Shown: positions 15,356-22,604 of the stretch, one piece after another
Layout: each line of letters begins with the position of its first letter
Position numbering within the stretch: the stretch's first letter is position 1
Origin: Candidatus Peregrinibacteria bacterium
GTDB taxonomy: Bacteria > Patescibacteriota > Gracilibacteria > UM-FILTER-43-11
DNA: 38,828 nucleotides
NCBI GenBank assembly: GCA_016932505.1
Contig: JAFGCT010000011.1
Coordinates: forward strand, 1-38,828
Reading direction: 5' to 3'
Program-made: the position numbers and the translations under genes
Notes under the pieces: generated by a model
What the model saw: only the letters and a program-made list of their open reading frames with translations
What the model was told of the DNA's origin: nothing
The model's database searches: none

Positions 15356-16130
15356 AGCCGACCGGTAAGATTGAGTGTCAGATGGATTAGTACTGAGACT
15401 TTCCATCTTCTAAATCGAGAAACCGGTCGGCTATATAAAGGCCATTCATTGCAGGGTAGGAAGGTAAAATCCTGCAATAAGTCTCATGTGAGACCATTTA
15501 GGCCTTTAGAAGTTAAAGCGATCCAAAGCAGGTACTTATCCAGGGAGGGAAAGATAAATAATAGCCTGCTTCGGATCATAAGATCGGGTAATTGGTTTGT
15601 TTTGCGCCTACTATAATCGCAGAACTGAAAAATCATAACAAACGACAAAACAATTCGAGAAGCTAATAAATATATCCTGCTTCCCGGAAGAAACCTATGT
15701 CTCTCCAGCCAAAGGAGGAGAAATCCCTCGACATTTTACCAATTACCCTACTATGGAAAAGGCACATCAACTCCGATTAAGAAATATTTAAAAGAGTTGA
15801 GGCCATAACCATTAAGTGAGAACAAAGTCAACCGTACTAGGAAAGCAACGGGAAACACAGGTCACAATGACTTCATTCTCATAATATATTAACCCCCCGT
15901 TTAGTGGGGGGAATAATAATAGGTGCCCGAAACAGAGCTTGAGTCAAAAACAAAAACTTGAAAGGAGGAGCTCTGACAAACAGCTCTGATCGGGCTAAAG
16001 AGAGATGATAAATGCGAACTGTTATCGCACAAACCACAAGTTAAAAACAAAGGAGGAAAAAAACACTTGTGATTTTTTAATCATCTCACTTATATGTAAA
16101 CGACTAAAGGAAGGTTAAGTTCCCTAGTCG
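15356..16130 (+). ncRNA. Candidate large structured RNA, about 775 nt, with AAAGGAGG motifs
   Basis: No long frame fills this stretch, yet perfect stems follow one another: AGCCGACCGGT (15356-15366 with 15422-15432, 11 bp); TAAAGGCC (15436-15443 with 15501-15508) enclosing ATTGCAGG (15448-15455 with 15471-15478) and GTCTC/GAGAC; GATCC plus AAGCAGG (15520-15532 with 15565-15577); TCAACTC (15767-15773 with 15794-15800); TGAGAA and AAGTCA (15817-15830 with 15868-15881); C6/G6 (15893-15911); GCCCGA (15925-15930 with 15990-15995); GAGATGAT (16002-16009 with 16080-16087) enclosing CACAAGT (16035-16041 with 16065-16071); and CGACTA (16101-16106 with 16125-16130). AAAGGAGGA occurs at 15711, 15961 and 16049, the last in a hairpin loop. 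None is followed by a convincing gene. A 10-codon frame at 16012-16044 (MRTVIAQTTS) is the only short candidate. The size recalls ornate RNAs such as ROOL or GOLLD, but I cannot assign it. The plus strand is chosen from the candidate promoter and the SD-like motifs. Confidence 0.6.
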
Positions 16131-16227
16131 ATTATATGAAAAGATCATGTCATAAAATTAATTAATGACAGGGTATTAATTATATACTAAAAACCTATAA
16201 ATGATAATTGATAAATGAAAAATGTAT

Positions 16228-17187
16228 TTACCCTCTAATTACAAGAAAAACTATATAACCTATATAACAAGCAACAAATATTCCACCCTCATGTCGTTCG
16301 ATATGGTTTTTACCACCGGTAATTGCAAAAAGAAAAAGCATAACTGTAGCCATCAAAAATATTAATGCATCGGCATTTAATTCAGGCTTAAATAAAATTG
16401 GATTAATTACAGCACTTATACCAAGTACCCAAAATGCATTGAAAATATTTGAACCAACCACATTACCTATTGCTATATCGGTACGATGCTTATAAGCAGC
16501 AACTGCGGAAGCAGCAAGTTCAGGCAAAGAGGTTCCGAGTGCAATAATTGTAGCCCCTATCATAGCCTCACTTAAACCAAAAACACGGGCGATGTTAATA
16601 GCACCTTCTACAACCCACTTTCCTCCATAAGTTAATCCAAATATTCCTGCGACAGTCATAAGTAAAGCAACCGGTAATGAATACTTAAATATTTTATCTT
16701 TATGATTTTCACCATTTTCATGCTTAGCTAAACTGAATGTATAAGACATAAAAACAACAAAAAACAAAATTAATATAAAACCATCTATTCTACTTATATA
16801 TGAACCAATTGCATTATCAATAAAAATATCATTAGCCAATAATAAAATAGCGACCGCAGCTAAAACATTTAATGGAATCTCTTTCCAAGTTGTACTTTTT
16901 CTTACACGTAATGGGTAAATTAGTGCAGATACACCAAGAATAAGAAAAATATTTGCAATATTGCTACCTATAACATTACCAACCACAATATCACTTGACC
17001 CCTTAATACTAGCCATTACATTAACAAGTAATTCAGGCGCAGATGTACCAAAGGAAACAATTGTTAGTCCAATTACCAAATCCGAAACTCCTATTCTCTT
17101 AGCTATTGAACAAGAACCATCAACTAATAAATCCGCTCCTTTTATAAGGAATACAAAACCAAGAGCAAAAAGAATATATGTAAGCAT
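16228..17187 (-). CDS. CaCA-family sodium/calcium exchanger (YrbG-like)
   Basis: The 319-residue membrane protein has about ten helices in two inverted halves. Each half carries the alpha-repeat: VSFGTSAPELLVN with GNVIGSNIANIFLILG in the first, and IALGTSLPELAAS with GNVVGSNIFNAFWVLG in the second. The acidic residue in each PE pair binds the cation in known exchangers. It should exchange Na+ or H+ for Ca2+ across the membrane; the exact ions are not visible. I start at ATG 17187 (MLTYILF); a TTG at 17208 is an alternative. It lies downstream of the surface nuclease on the same strand. Confidence 0.93.
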   Translation of the reverse strand: MLTYILFALGFVFLIKGADLLVDGSCSIAKRIGVSDLVIGLTIVSFGTSAPELLVNVMASIKGSSDIVVGNVIGSNIANIFLILGVSALIYPLRVRKSTTWKEIPLNVLAAVAILLLANDIFIDNAIGSYISRIDGFILILFFVVFMSYTFSLAKHENGENHKDKIFKYSLPVALLMTVAGIFGLTYGGKWVVEGAINIARVFGLSEAMIGATIIALGTSLPELAASAVAAYKHRTDIAIGNVVGSNIFNAFWVLGISAVINPILFKPELNADALIFLMATVMLFLFAITGGKNHIERHEGGIFVACYIGYIVFLVIRG

Positions 17188-17241
17188 TTTATGTTTATTA
17201 AACTGCAAACAGTTTACGAGATAGCGAGAAAAAATGCAAAA

Positions 17242-20085
17242 TTAAAGAAAATAACGACGTATATAATATATAGATGAAATTAGAATTATTAACCCTACAA
17301 ATATGTAATATTTATTATAAGAACTTCCAAGGTCATCTTGTATAACTAGATCTGACTGGTTTATAGCAACCAATTTATTAATTTCAGCACCACTTAAGTA
17401 TTGAACCTCTATTGGTTCATTCAAATCAAGAAGTTGTTTTGACATAGCAAAATCTACAGAACTACCAGCATAAGAAACTTGTATCATAGAATCATCTTCT
17501 AGCGTTAAATATAACAACTCTCCCTCCTCATAAATCAACTCAACCATTCCTTTTGCCTTTTTGCTTTCAAGGTCATATTTGTATGCAATTGATTCTCTTT
17601 TAGGAGAACTTGATGAATTACTTTTACTTCCGGAAGTAGACTTTGGAGCAGATATATAATCACCTCCTTCATGAGAAAAAACTTCATTCTTATGAGTTTT
17701 TCCGTAACAAATTTGATCAGCAACTTCCCCATTTGGACTGATTAATGATGCACAATCATTACTATTATTAAGTGCAATATTTGTTTCATCTTTTCGGAAA
17801 GTTCTCATAGCACCAGAAGCAATTGAACCATCTGATATTACGAATTCTTTCGACCCACTTCCGATTACATCATCCAGTTTCCAGCCATCCAAACACACAT
17901 TATTTAGACCAGTATTTATAAGTCGGATATATTCGACAGCTTCACCTTTTTGAGGTGCTGGGAGTATCGTATCTATCTTTAAATAATCGGAATTACATTC
18001 GGATTCAAGAGAGACCTGAAAACGCGAATCATTATCAACACCCTCAGCAGTCTTATAATCAATATCTTCAAAATCCCCATCCGCCAACTCAGAATCATCT
18101 TCCAAATCTTCTTCTAATTCACCTTTCTCAAAAACTTCCTCTGGATTCTCATTCTCCCAAATTCCAACTTTTTTTAATTTCGCATCCTCCTGATATTGTA
18201 AAAAATCGTCCATATATTTAAAAGGGAAACGCGTATAAACATAACCATATCCATTTTTGATTATTTCCGCATTCACAAAAAAATCATCGACATAAACATA
18301 AGCAAGCAAACGTCCATACACATCAATTTTATCTTCCTCAAATTGTAAATGGACACTTTGTCCACTAATCAGATTATTCAGATAACCAGAAGCCTCATAA
18401 CCATATTCTTCAACTGCTTTGTTTGGATGAACTGTTTCCGGTGTATCGATTCCTATCATTCTCACAGACATTTTTCTGTCCCCAACCTGAACCTTAAATG
18501 TATCACCATCTACCACTTCCAAAACAGATGCAGAAATACCCTCATACAAAAATGATAAATTTAGAACCCACTGACCTGATGTTGAATTTGCCCAATTCAT
18601 TTCATCAATTAAATTTCCTGCGGGGTCATACAATTGAAGTACTTCATCGCTGTTATTCAGGCTAATTTTGAAAACATCCTGATTGATTTGAACAATCGAC
18701 TGAGATGGCAAATTTAATGAATCAAATATTTTTTTATTGTCTCCCGCATCAACTATTTTCCAACCTTTTAAATCGATAGTTTGATTAGTGGTATTTTTGA
18801 TTTTAATAATCTCAAGACCGCTATCTTTCCCCTCTGGATTAGGTAGTGCACTATCAAAAACAATATCACCTTTATTATAAGATTTTGGAGGTTCGGTATT
18901 TATAGGTTCCTGATAAACAACTTTTGTTCCACCTGTATTCACAACCTTTTCCTCCGCAATAAAAATCTCATCAACTGAGCCACTTAAACCAAATTCATCA
19001 GTAACTGTAAGAGTAATAATTTTTTGACCAGGCGTTGAATAATAATAACTTTTTGGGTTTTTATCAGTGCTAATAAATCCATCACCATAATCCCAAAAGA
19101 AAGTAAGTGAATCACCATCAGGATCATAACTTTCCTCCCCCGTTACATTCACATGCATATAATTTGAATCACCCTGTATTTCAATAATCGGAATTGGCGA
19201 ATTATTAACAGCACCAATTGGCTCATCCCCGCTAAGCGGGGGCTCTTCAATAGGAACACGACAATTGTTTTCACTCGAAGGCGAATTAACTTCACTCGTA
19301 CACCACGCAAGTGAATCGTTTCCAGGCAAATTAAAATCGCATCGGCTCATTGTAGATTTTGTTTCATTATCTCCTGCATACCACATATCAATTTCATCAA
19401 TAACAAATTCAGACTGATCCAATAATTGTATATTTAGCCCATCATTTCCCAAAGCTCCGGTATAAATTTGATCTGCTTCAATATCAACAATTGATTCATC
19501 ATCCGTCCGCTCCAAAATATAATATGAATTAAACCCAATCACCCCATTCAACAAAATTTCAAACTCAGATGTTGGACTTGAAATCTTCCATCCACTCAAA
19601 TCAACATCAAAATCATTAGGATTATAAATTTCTATCCACTCATCATTACTGGAAACTTCTGTCCCCATCCAAGCGATTTCCGAAAAATATAAATAAATAG
19701 TTTCAGTAACTGGTTCCTCGATTGGCTCCACGATTGGCTCTTCAATTGGCTCTTCAATTGGCTCTTCAATTGGCTCTTCAATTGGTTCCTCGATTGGCTC
19801 CACGATTGGCTCTTCCCCGCTAAGCGGGGGCTCTTCGATTGGTTCCTCTATTGGCTCCACGATTGGCTCCACGATTGGTTCCTCAACAACCATGTCCTCC
19901 TCTACGGGCTGGATATATCCAGCCCCTACATCGTCGGTTGGGATTGTTTCATCATCGCCTGATTCTGTTTCATCAATTATATCTTTGACTAACTCAATAA
20001 TTGGTGGACTCTCCTGCCCCCAAACAAAAAACGCTGGAGATGTAATAAATAAAATTACTAAAATTCCGACAAATATTTTTTTCAT
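17242..20085 (-). CDS. Membrane-anchored surface protein with three LTD domains, a PKD domain and a thermonuclease domain
   Basis: This is a 947-residue exported protein. Order: signal peptide (1-24); acidic EEPIEEPIVEPI repeats (about 65-130); lamin-tail domain LTD1 (about 133-275, SSNDEWIEIYNP and LSGWKI); a second short EEPP link; a PKD domain (about 292-380, DYGDG); LTD2 (about 400-505, DLKGWKIVD); a staphylococcal-nuclease domain (about 512-665); an acidic linker; LTD3 (about 700-815, CLDGWKLDD); a Ser-rich link; and a C-terminal helix (YYIFVGLIILISSIYYI) ending in arginines. The nuclease keeps DGDT, RMIGIDTPE, EYGYEAS and DVYGRLLAYVYV, matching the calcium and catalytic Asp, Arg and Glu positions of micrococcal nuclease. 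It probably degrades external DNA or RNA while held at the cell surface. PPLSG and VGAGYIQPV segments inside it come from hairpin-forming DNA elements. Confidence 0.87.
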   Translation of the reverse strand: MKKIFVGILVILFITSPAFFVWGQESPPIIELVKDIIDETESGDDETIPTDDVGAGYIQPVEEDMVVEEPIVEPIVEPIEEPIEEPPLSGEEPIVEPIEEPIEEPIEEPIEEPIEEPIVEPIEEPVTETIYLYFSEIAWMGTEVSSNDEWIEIYNPNDFDVDLSGWKISSPTSEFEILLNGVIGFNSYYILERTDDESIVDIEADQIYTGALGNDGLNIQLLDQSEFVIDEIDMWYAGDNETKSTMSRCDFNLPGNDSLAWCTSEVNSPSSENNCRVPIEEPPLSGDEPIGAVNNSPIPIIEIQGDSNYMHVNVTGEESYDPDGDSLTFFWDYGDGFISTDKNPKSYYYSTPGQKIITLTVTDEFGLSGSVDEIFIAEEKVVNTGGTKVVYQEPINTEPPKSYNKGDIVFDSALPNPEGKDSGLEIIKIKNTTNQTIDLKGWKIVDAGDNKKIFDSLNLPSQSIVQINQDVFKISLNNSDEVLQLYDPAGNLIDEMNWANSTSGQWVLNLSFLYEGISASVLEVVDGDTFKVQVGDRKMSVRMIGIDTPETVHPNKAVEEYGYEASGYLNNLISGQSVHLQFEEDKIDVYGRLLAYVYVDDFFVNAEIIKNGYGYVYTRFPFKYMDDFLQYQEDAKLKKVGIWENENPEEVFEKGELEEDLEDDSELADGDFEDIDYKTAEGVDNDSRFQVSLESECNSDYLKIDTILPAPQKGEAVEYIRLINTGLNNVCLDGWKLDDVIGSGSKEFVISDGSIASGAMRTFRKDETNIALNNSNDCASLISPNGEVADQICYGKTHKNEVFSHEGGDYISAPKSTSGSKSNSSSSPKRESIAYKYDLESKKAKGMVELIYEEGELLYLTLEDDSMIQVSYAGSSVDFAMSKQLLDLNEPIEVQYLSGAEINKLVAINQSDLVIQDDLGSSYNKYYIFVGLIILISSIYYIRRYFL
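19227..19241. repeat. Short hairpin element encoding PPLSG, copy 1
   Basis: CCCCGCT-A-AGCGGGG is a perfect odd palindrome inside the surface-nuclease gene, read on the minus strand as PPLSGDEP. The same 15 bases occur at 19815-19829, with matching flanks on one side (GGCTCTTC). Confidence 0.8.
19712..19890. repeat. 12-bp coding repeat array (EEPI/VEPI)
   Basis: About a dozen copies of GGCTCTTCAATT and variants (CTCCACGATTGG, TTCCTCGATTGG) encode EEPI, VEPI and EEP units on the minus strand. The period is four codons, so copy number can change without a frameshift. The result is a proline-glutamate stalk near the N-terminus of the surface protein. Confidence 0.9.
19815..19829. repeat. Short hairpin element encoding PPLSG, copy 2
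   Basis: Identical to 19227-19241; read as PPLSGEEP and placed within the EEPI array. Two equal GC-rich hairpins in an A/T-rich gene suggest insertion or gene conversion. Confidence 0.8.
19903..19929 (-). repeat. 27-nt REP-like palindromic element within the surface-nuclease gene
   Basis: On the minus strand the element starts GTAGGG, contains the perfect 20-bp palindrome at 19906-19925 (GGGCTGGATA and its complement) and ends CCGTA. It is read as VGAGYIQPV. Length, flanking bases and codon phase match the element at 71-97 in the RAYT gene, although the palindromes themselves differ. Confidence 0.75.
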
Positions 20086-20120
20086 AATACATAGTCGGGT
20101 GGGCTGTTAATAATATAAAC

Positions 20121-20173
20121 TTACATCCAGAGCAACGCTTACATCCAGAGCAACGCAGGTTTTCTAACCTGCG
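20121..20173. repeat. 18-bp tandem duplication plus hairpin upstream of the surface-nuclease gene
   Basis: TTACATCCAGAGCAACGC occurs twice head to tail (20121-20138, 20139-20156). It runs into the perfect 8-bp hairpin CGCAGGTT-TTCT-AACCTGCG (20154-20173). This may be another small mobile palindrome, or part of the leader of the surface-protein gene on the minus strand. Confidence 0.8.
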
Positions 20174-20383
20174 GGGCGATATACAGAATTACCCAAAGCG
20201 CCTCAATAAATATTACATATGTAATTGGGGGGCAACTTTGGGATTCCGTTAAGCAAAACTATGGAGTCACTGAATAGTGGTCAAGTATTGTAAATGGTTT
20301 TTATGTATTTGTCAAGTATAATTTGAAATTTGATTGTATCGATAAAAATACATTGCAGTCAAATATTTAAACATATCGAAGAA

Positions 20384-21221
20384 CCCCGGACGGCCAATTC
20401 CGTCCGGGGGGTGCTTCTTACATGCAAAACCTGCAAAGTGGGATACAAGTTTTACTCAATCGCTTGCGGCAAGGTAGGAGCTAAAAAATGAGATGATGCA
20501 ACTAGAGAAAATGTGTTGGGCGCAGGTTTTTCAGTGAAACCACAGCCCAACAGAGGAAAAACTTTTGCTTTCGCACAATTCGTGCAAATTCACTGCTACA
20601 TCCTAGATGAAACACGATTGCTTTAGTGGGATTTCCTATTAATCCGCAACCTGCTCTGTAGTGTCAAACACAGTAAACCAGCACACCTCAGTCGAGGCTT
20701 AGAAAAAAATTCAATTATGTGTTTTACAAATGTTCTATGTTTTGCATTCTCCTTTCTCCCCGGAGGGGATCTATCCGCCCTGTTGACTGACGACTACATT
20801 ATGGGTGTCTTCGCCAATCGCGGAGATAACGTTTCCTGGCAAGCCAGAGCGTCCTTTCGACCTCTTCCCCGTTGGAAAGAGAAATCGACTACTTGAACAA
20901 TCAAATTGGAAGAATTTGACAATCTCGTTGCCGATCCAAATCGAAAGGAAAATCATAAAAACAAAATGCCAGATCATTTCCCTCCATCTGTTGTAAGGGG
21001 AAGTCACAATAGGAATGACTTCACAGTTAAACATCCAACGACACTATTACCAACCCCGCATCGCGTGGATGAGGGACAAAAAAGTATCCATACTTTTAAT
21101 ATATATAGCAACTATCCAAAAGGATAGGCTCAGCCATTAACAACAAGGGTAAACCTATATTTTCAAAAAATAAAAATACAAGACTACCCTTGTAGAAGGC
21201 GAACAATTTGCTTCTTTTTTT
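20384..21221 (+). ncRNA. Candidate structured RNA region, about 840 nt, ending in a terminator
   Basis: No plausible gene fills this stretch. Perfect stems include CCCCGGACGG (20384-20393 with 20400-20409, 10 bp); TGTTGGGC (20514-20521 with 20545-20552) enclosing GGTTT/AAACC; TTTGC/GCAAA and GCAC/GTGC (20564-20588); GGATT/AATCC (20629-20645); CCTC/GAGG (20686-20697); CTCTTCC/GGAAAGAG (20862-20881); TCAAATT (20901-20907 with 20913-20919); GAAGTCA (21000-21006 with 21016-21022) inside CTGT/ACAG; CATC/GATG inside CCC/GGG (21055-21075); AAAGTA (21081-21096); CTATCC-AAAA-GGATAG (21112-21127); and ACAAGGGTA (21143-21151 with 21185-21193). A T7 terminator follows at 21195-21221. It may be one RNA or two (20384-20700 and 20755-21221). 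A TATAAT at 20317-20322 could be its -10. I find no RNase P, tmRNA or SRP core sequence. Confidence 0.55.
21195..21221 (+). terminator. Rho-independent terminator of the 20384-21221 region
   Basis: GAAG(G)C (21195-21200) pairs with GCTTC (21210-21214) with one bulged G, followed by seven Ts (21215-21221). It is the best evidence that the region before it is transcribed on the plus strand. Confidence 0.65.
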
Positions 21222-21324
21222 GTAAAAGAACAGGTTTTTGTAAGAAGATAATAACTTTATACCTCCTATATAAATACTGTCAAACTAAAACTCAGCTTTT
21301 TGGTGGAATACAAGCGTAAAAACA

Positions 21325-21353
21325 TTGATTTTTGAGTTTGAATAAGGTATAAT
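21325..21353 (+). promoter_or_regulatory. Promoter of the 98-residue gene
   Basis: TTGATT (21325-21330) and a perfect TATAAT (21348-21353) are exactly 17 bp apart. Transcription would start near 21360, 25 nt before the ATG at 21385. Confidence 0.8.
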
Positions 21354-21384
21354 GATTAGATAACAAAAAATAAAACTACCCCTT

Positions 21385-21681
21385 ATGACAACTAGAAGTT
21401 ATTCACCAGAAGGATTTGCCGACCTATTATCGCAAGAAACTCAAAGAGGGATAGTTGATGGTGAATTTTATATTGAATGTTTGGTTAACGATTTACTACC
21501 AAAAATTATTACAGACTTAAGAGGCGAAATGAGGTTGAGTTTAATAAAAGTTGGAAATGAAATTCAAGTTACACAGCATCCTACCAAGCTTTCCATGGAA
21601 CAAATTGGTGTATTTGACTTAGAGTCACACAAAGCTAGAAAAAACATCATAGGGGGAGATGTTCTTGATATTGCAGCTTAA
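21385..21681 (+). CDS. Uncharacterised 98-residue soluble protein
   Basis: ATG at 21385 lies 25 nt after a strong predicted start site. The protein is soluble, without a signal peptide or helix pair: an N-terminal MTTRSYSPEGFADLLSQE, a middle part with VNDLLPKIITDLRGEMRL, and a C-terminal KNIIGGDVLDIAA. I recognise no family. Its own promoter and its place between two structured non-coding regions (20384-21221 and 21781-22098) suggest a link with them, for example as an RNA-binding partner, but that is speculation. Confidence 0.6.
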   Translation: MTTRSYSPEGFADLLSQETQRGIVDGEFYIECLVNDLLPKIITDLRGEMRLSLIKVGNEIQVTQHPTKLSMEQIGVFDLESHKARKNIIGGDVLDIAA

Positions 21682-21780
21682 AGAAATATTGAGAAACAAA
21701 TTAAAGATATAAAAAAATAATTATATATAGTATTTAAGTTATTTCGTTATTTCGTCATTTCGTCATAATCAACAAAAAAG

Positions 21781-22098
21781 CCTCCTCCAGACTTTTACAT
21801 CTGAATTAGACTTTTTTGAAACTCCCACAGAAAGTGCAGCTTAGTGTTTCTCAGTACTTAATAAAAAGTGCCGAGAAATCCAAGCGATAATGGAAAGAGT
21901 ATTTTTATTCTCTACGGCAAGCCGCAAAGGATAAAAGCTCAAACCATTACAAACACAATCAGTGAGAGAAAACTGCTCGAAATTCTACGACCAAGACTAA
22001 TCAAATTCCGTATCTTTGACAAAGTCACACACAGTAGCAAAGCTACAAATGGTGAGAGTCAAAGGCGTAAAAATGAACATTTTTGATTTTTGTTTTTC
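21781..22098 (+). ncRNA. Candidate structured RNA, about 320 nt, with terminator-like end
   Basis: Stems include TTTCTC and GTACTT (21847-21859 with 21866-21878, one G-T pair), CGGC-AA-GCCG (near 21915) and a nested hairpin at 22014-22064: CTTTGAC/GTCAAAG enclosing TCAC/GTGA enclosing GTAGC-AAA-GCTAC. It ends in AAAAAT-GAAC-ATTTTT (22069-22084) followed by a T-rich tract (GATTTTTGTTTTT). It could be the 3' part of the transcript of the 98-residue gene or a separate RNA. No known family is recognised. Confidence 0.45.
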
Positions 22099-22604
22099 GA
22101 ACAGATTTCTGCTCACTGGATTAAATCTAATTTTTAAAGAACTTTTTTTCTTAGTGTTCATAACATTATAACAAATTTTACTATAAATAGCAAGAGTATT
22201 TTGCATTTTAATCATATCTCTTAATTGGTATATCAATGAGGTTTGAGGTTTTTTAAACATTATATTAATAAATAAAATAGCATTATTAAGCCAAATAAAG
22301 AATATTTGACATTTGTTGTTCTTGTTATACAATGAGTGTAAGTTTAAAAACATTTAAACAAACTGATTTTATTTCAATCTCAAGTTAATAAAAAATAAAT
22401 TGGATTTGGTGTGATAGGTTTAGGGGAATCAAATTCAATGCAGTAATTCCTTCGGAAAAAATCTTCTAAAAAAATTTAATTAATTAGTTGGAAAAAAAGA
22501 AACTACAATTAAAAAAGGAATGTTAACCGCAAAACAAGCGGTAAATACTGTATGATTTATAATTTTTGTTAACTATGAGGTTACCCAACTAACCTTAATT
22601 AACT
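22099..22604. other. A/T-rich spacer before rny
   Basis: I see no convincing gene. A small hairpin ACCGC-AAAACAA-GCGGT lies at about 22526-22542, and a TATAAT at 22558-22563 could be the rny -10 box, though no good -35 box is placed for it. Confidence 0.5.

Noticed and set aside
15217-15477. An 87-codon N-terminal extension of MurF
   Set aside because: The extension resembles no Mur ligase, overlaps the first stems of the structured RNA region, and a good start with a family-like sequence exists at 15216.
15356-16130. Self-splicing group I or II intron
   Set aside because: I see no P7/P-Q-R-S core, no domain V-like GAGC...GTTC hairpin, and no interrupted gene at the flanks.
20384-20700. RNase P RNA, tmRNA or SRP RNA
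   Set aside because: I searched by eye for GAGGAAAGTCC, the tmRNA tRNA-like ends and the SRP GGAAG..GCAGC loop and found none. Only a covariance search could exclude divergent forms.
20771-21034. An 87-codon minus-strand frame in the 840-nt stem-rich region
   Set aside because: It has no family similarity, no SD and no promoter, and it lies antisense across the hairpins and terminator of the plus-strand region. I treat it as chance.
21868-22086. A 72-codon plus-strand frame in the third structured region
   Set aside because: It has low coding quality and no SD, and it covers nested hairpins and the terminator-like end.
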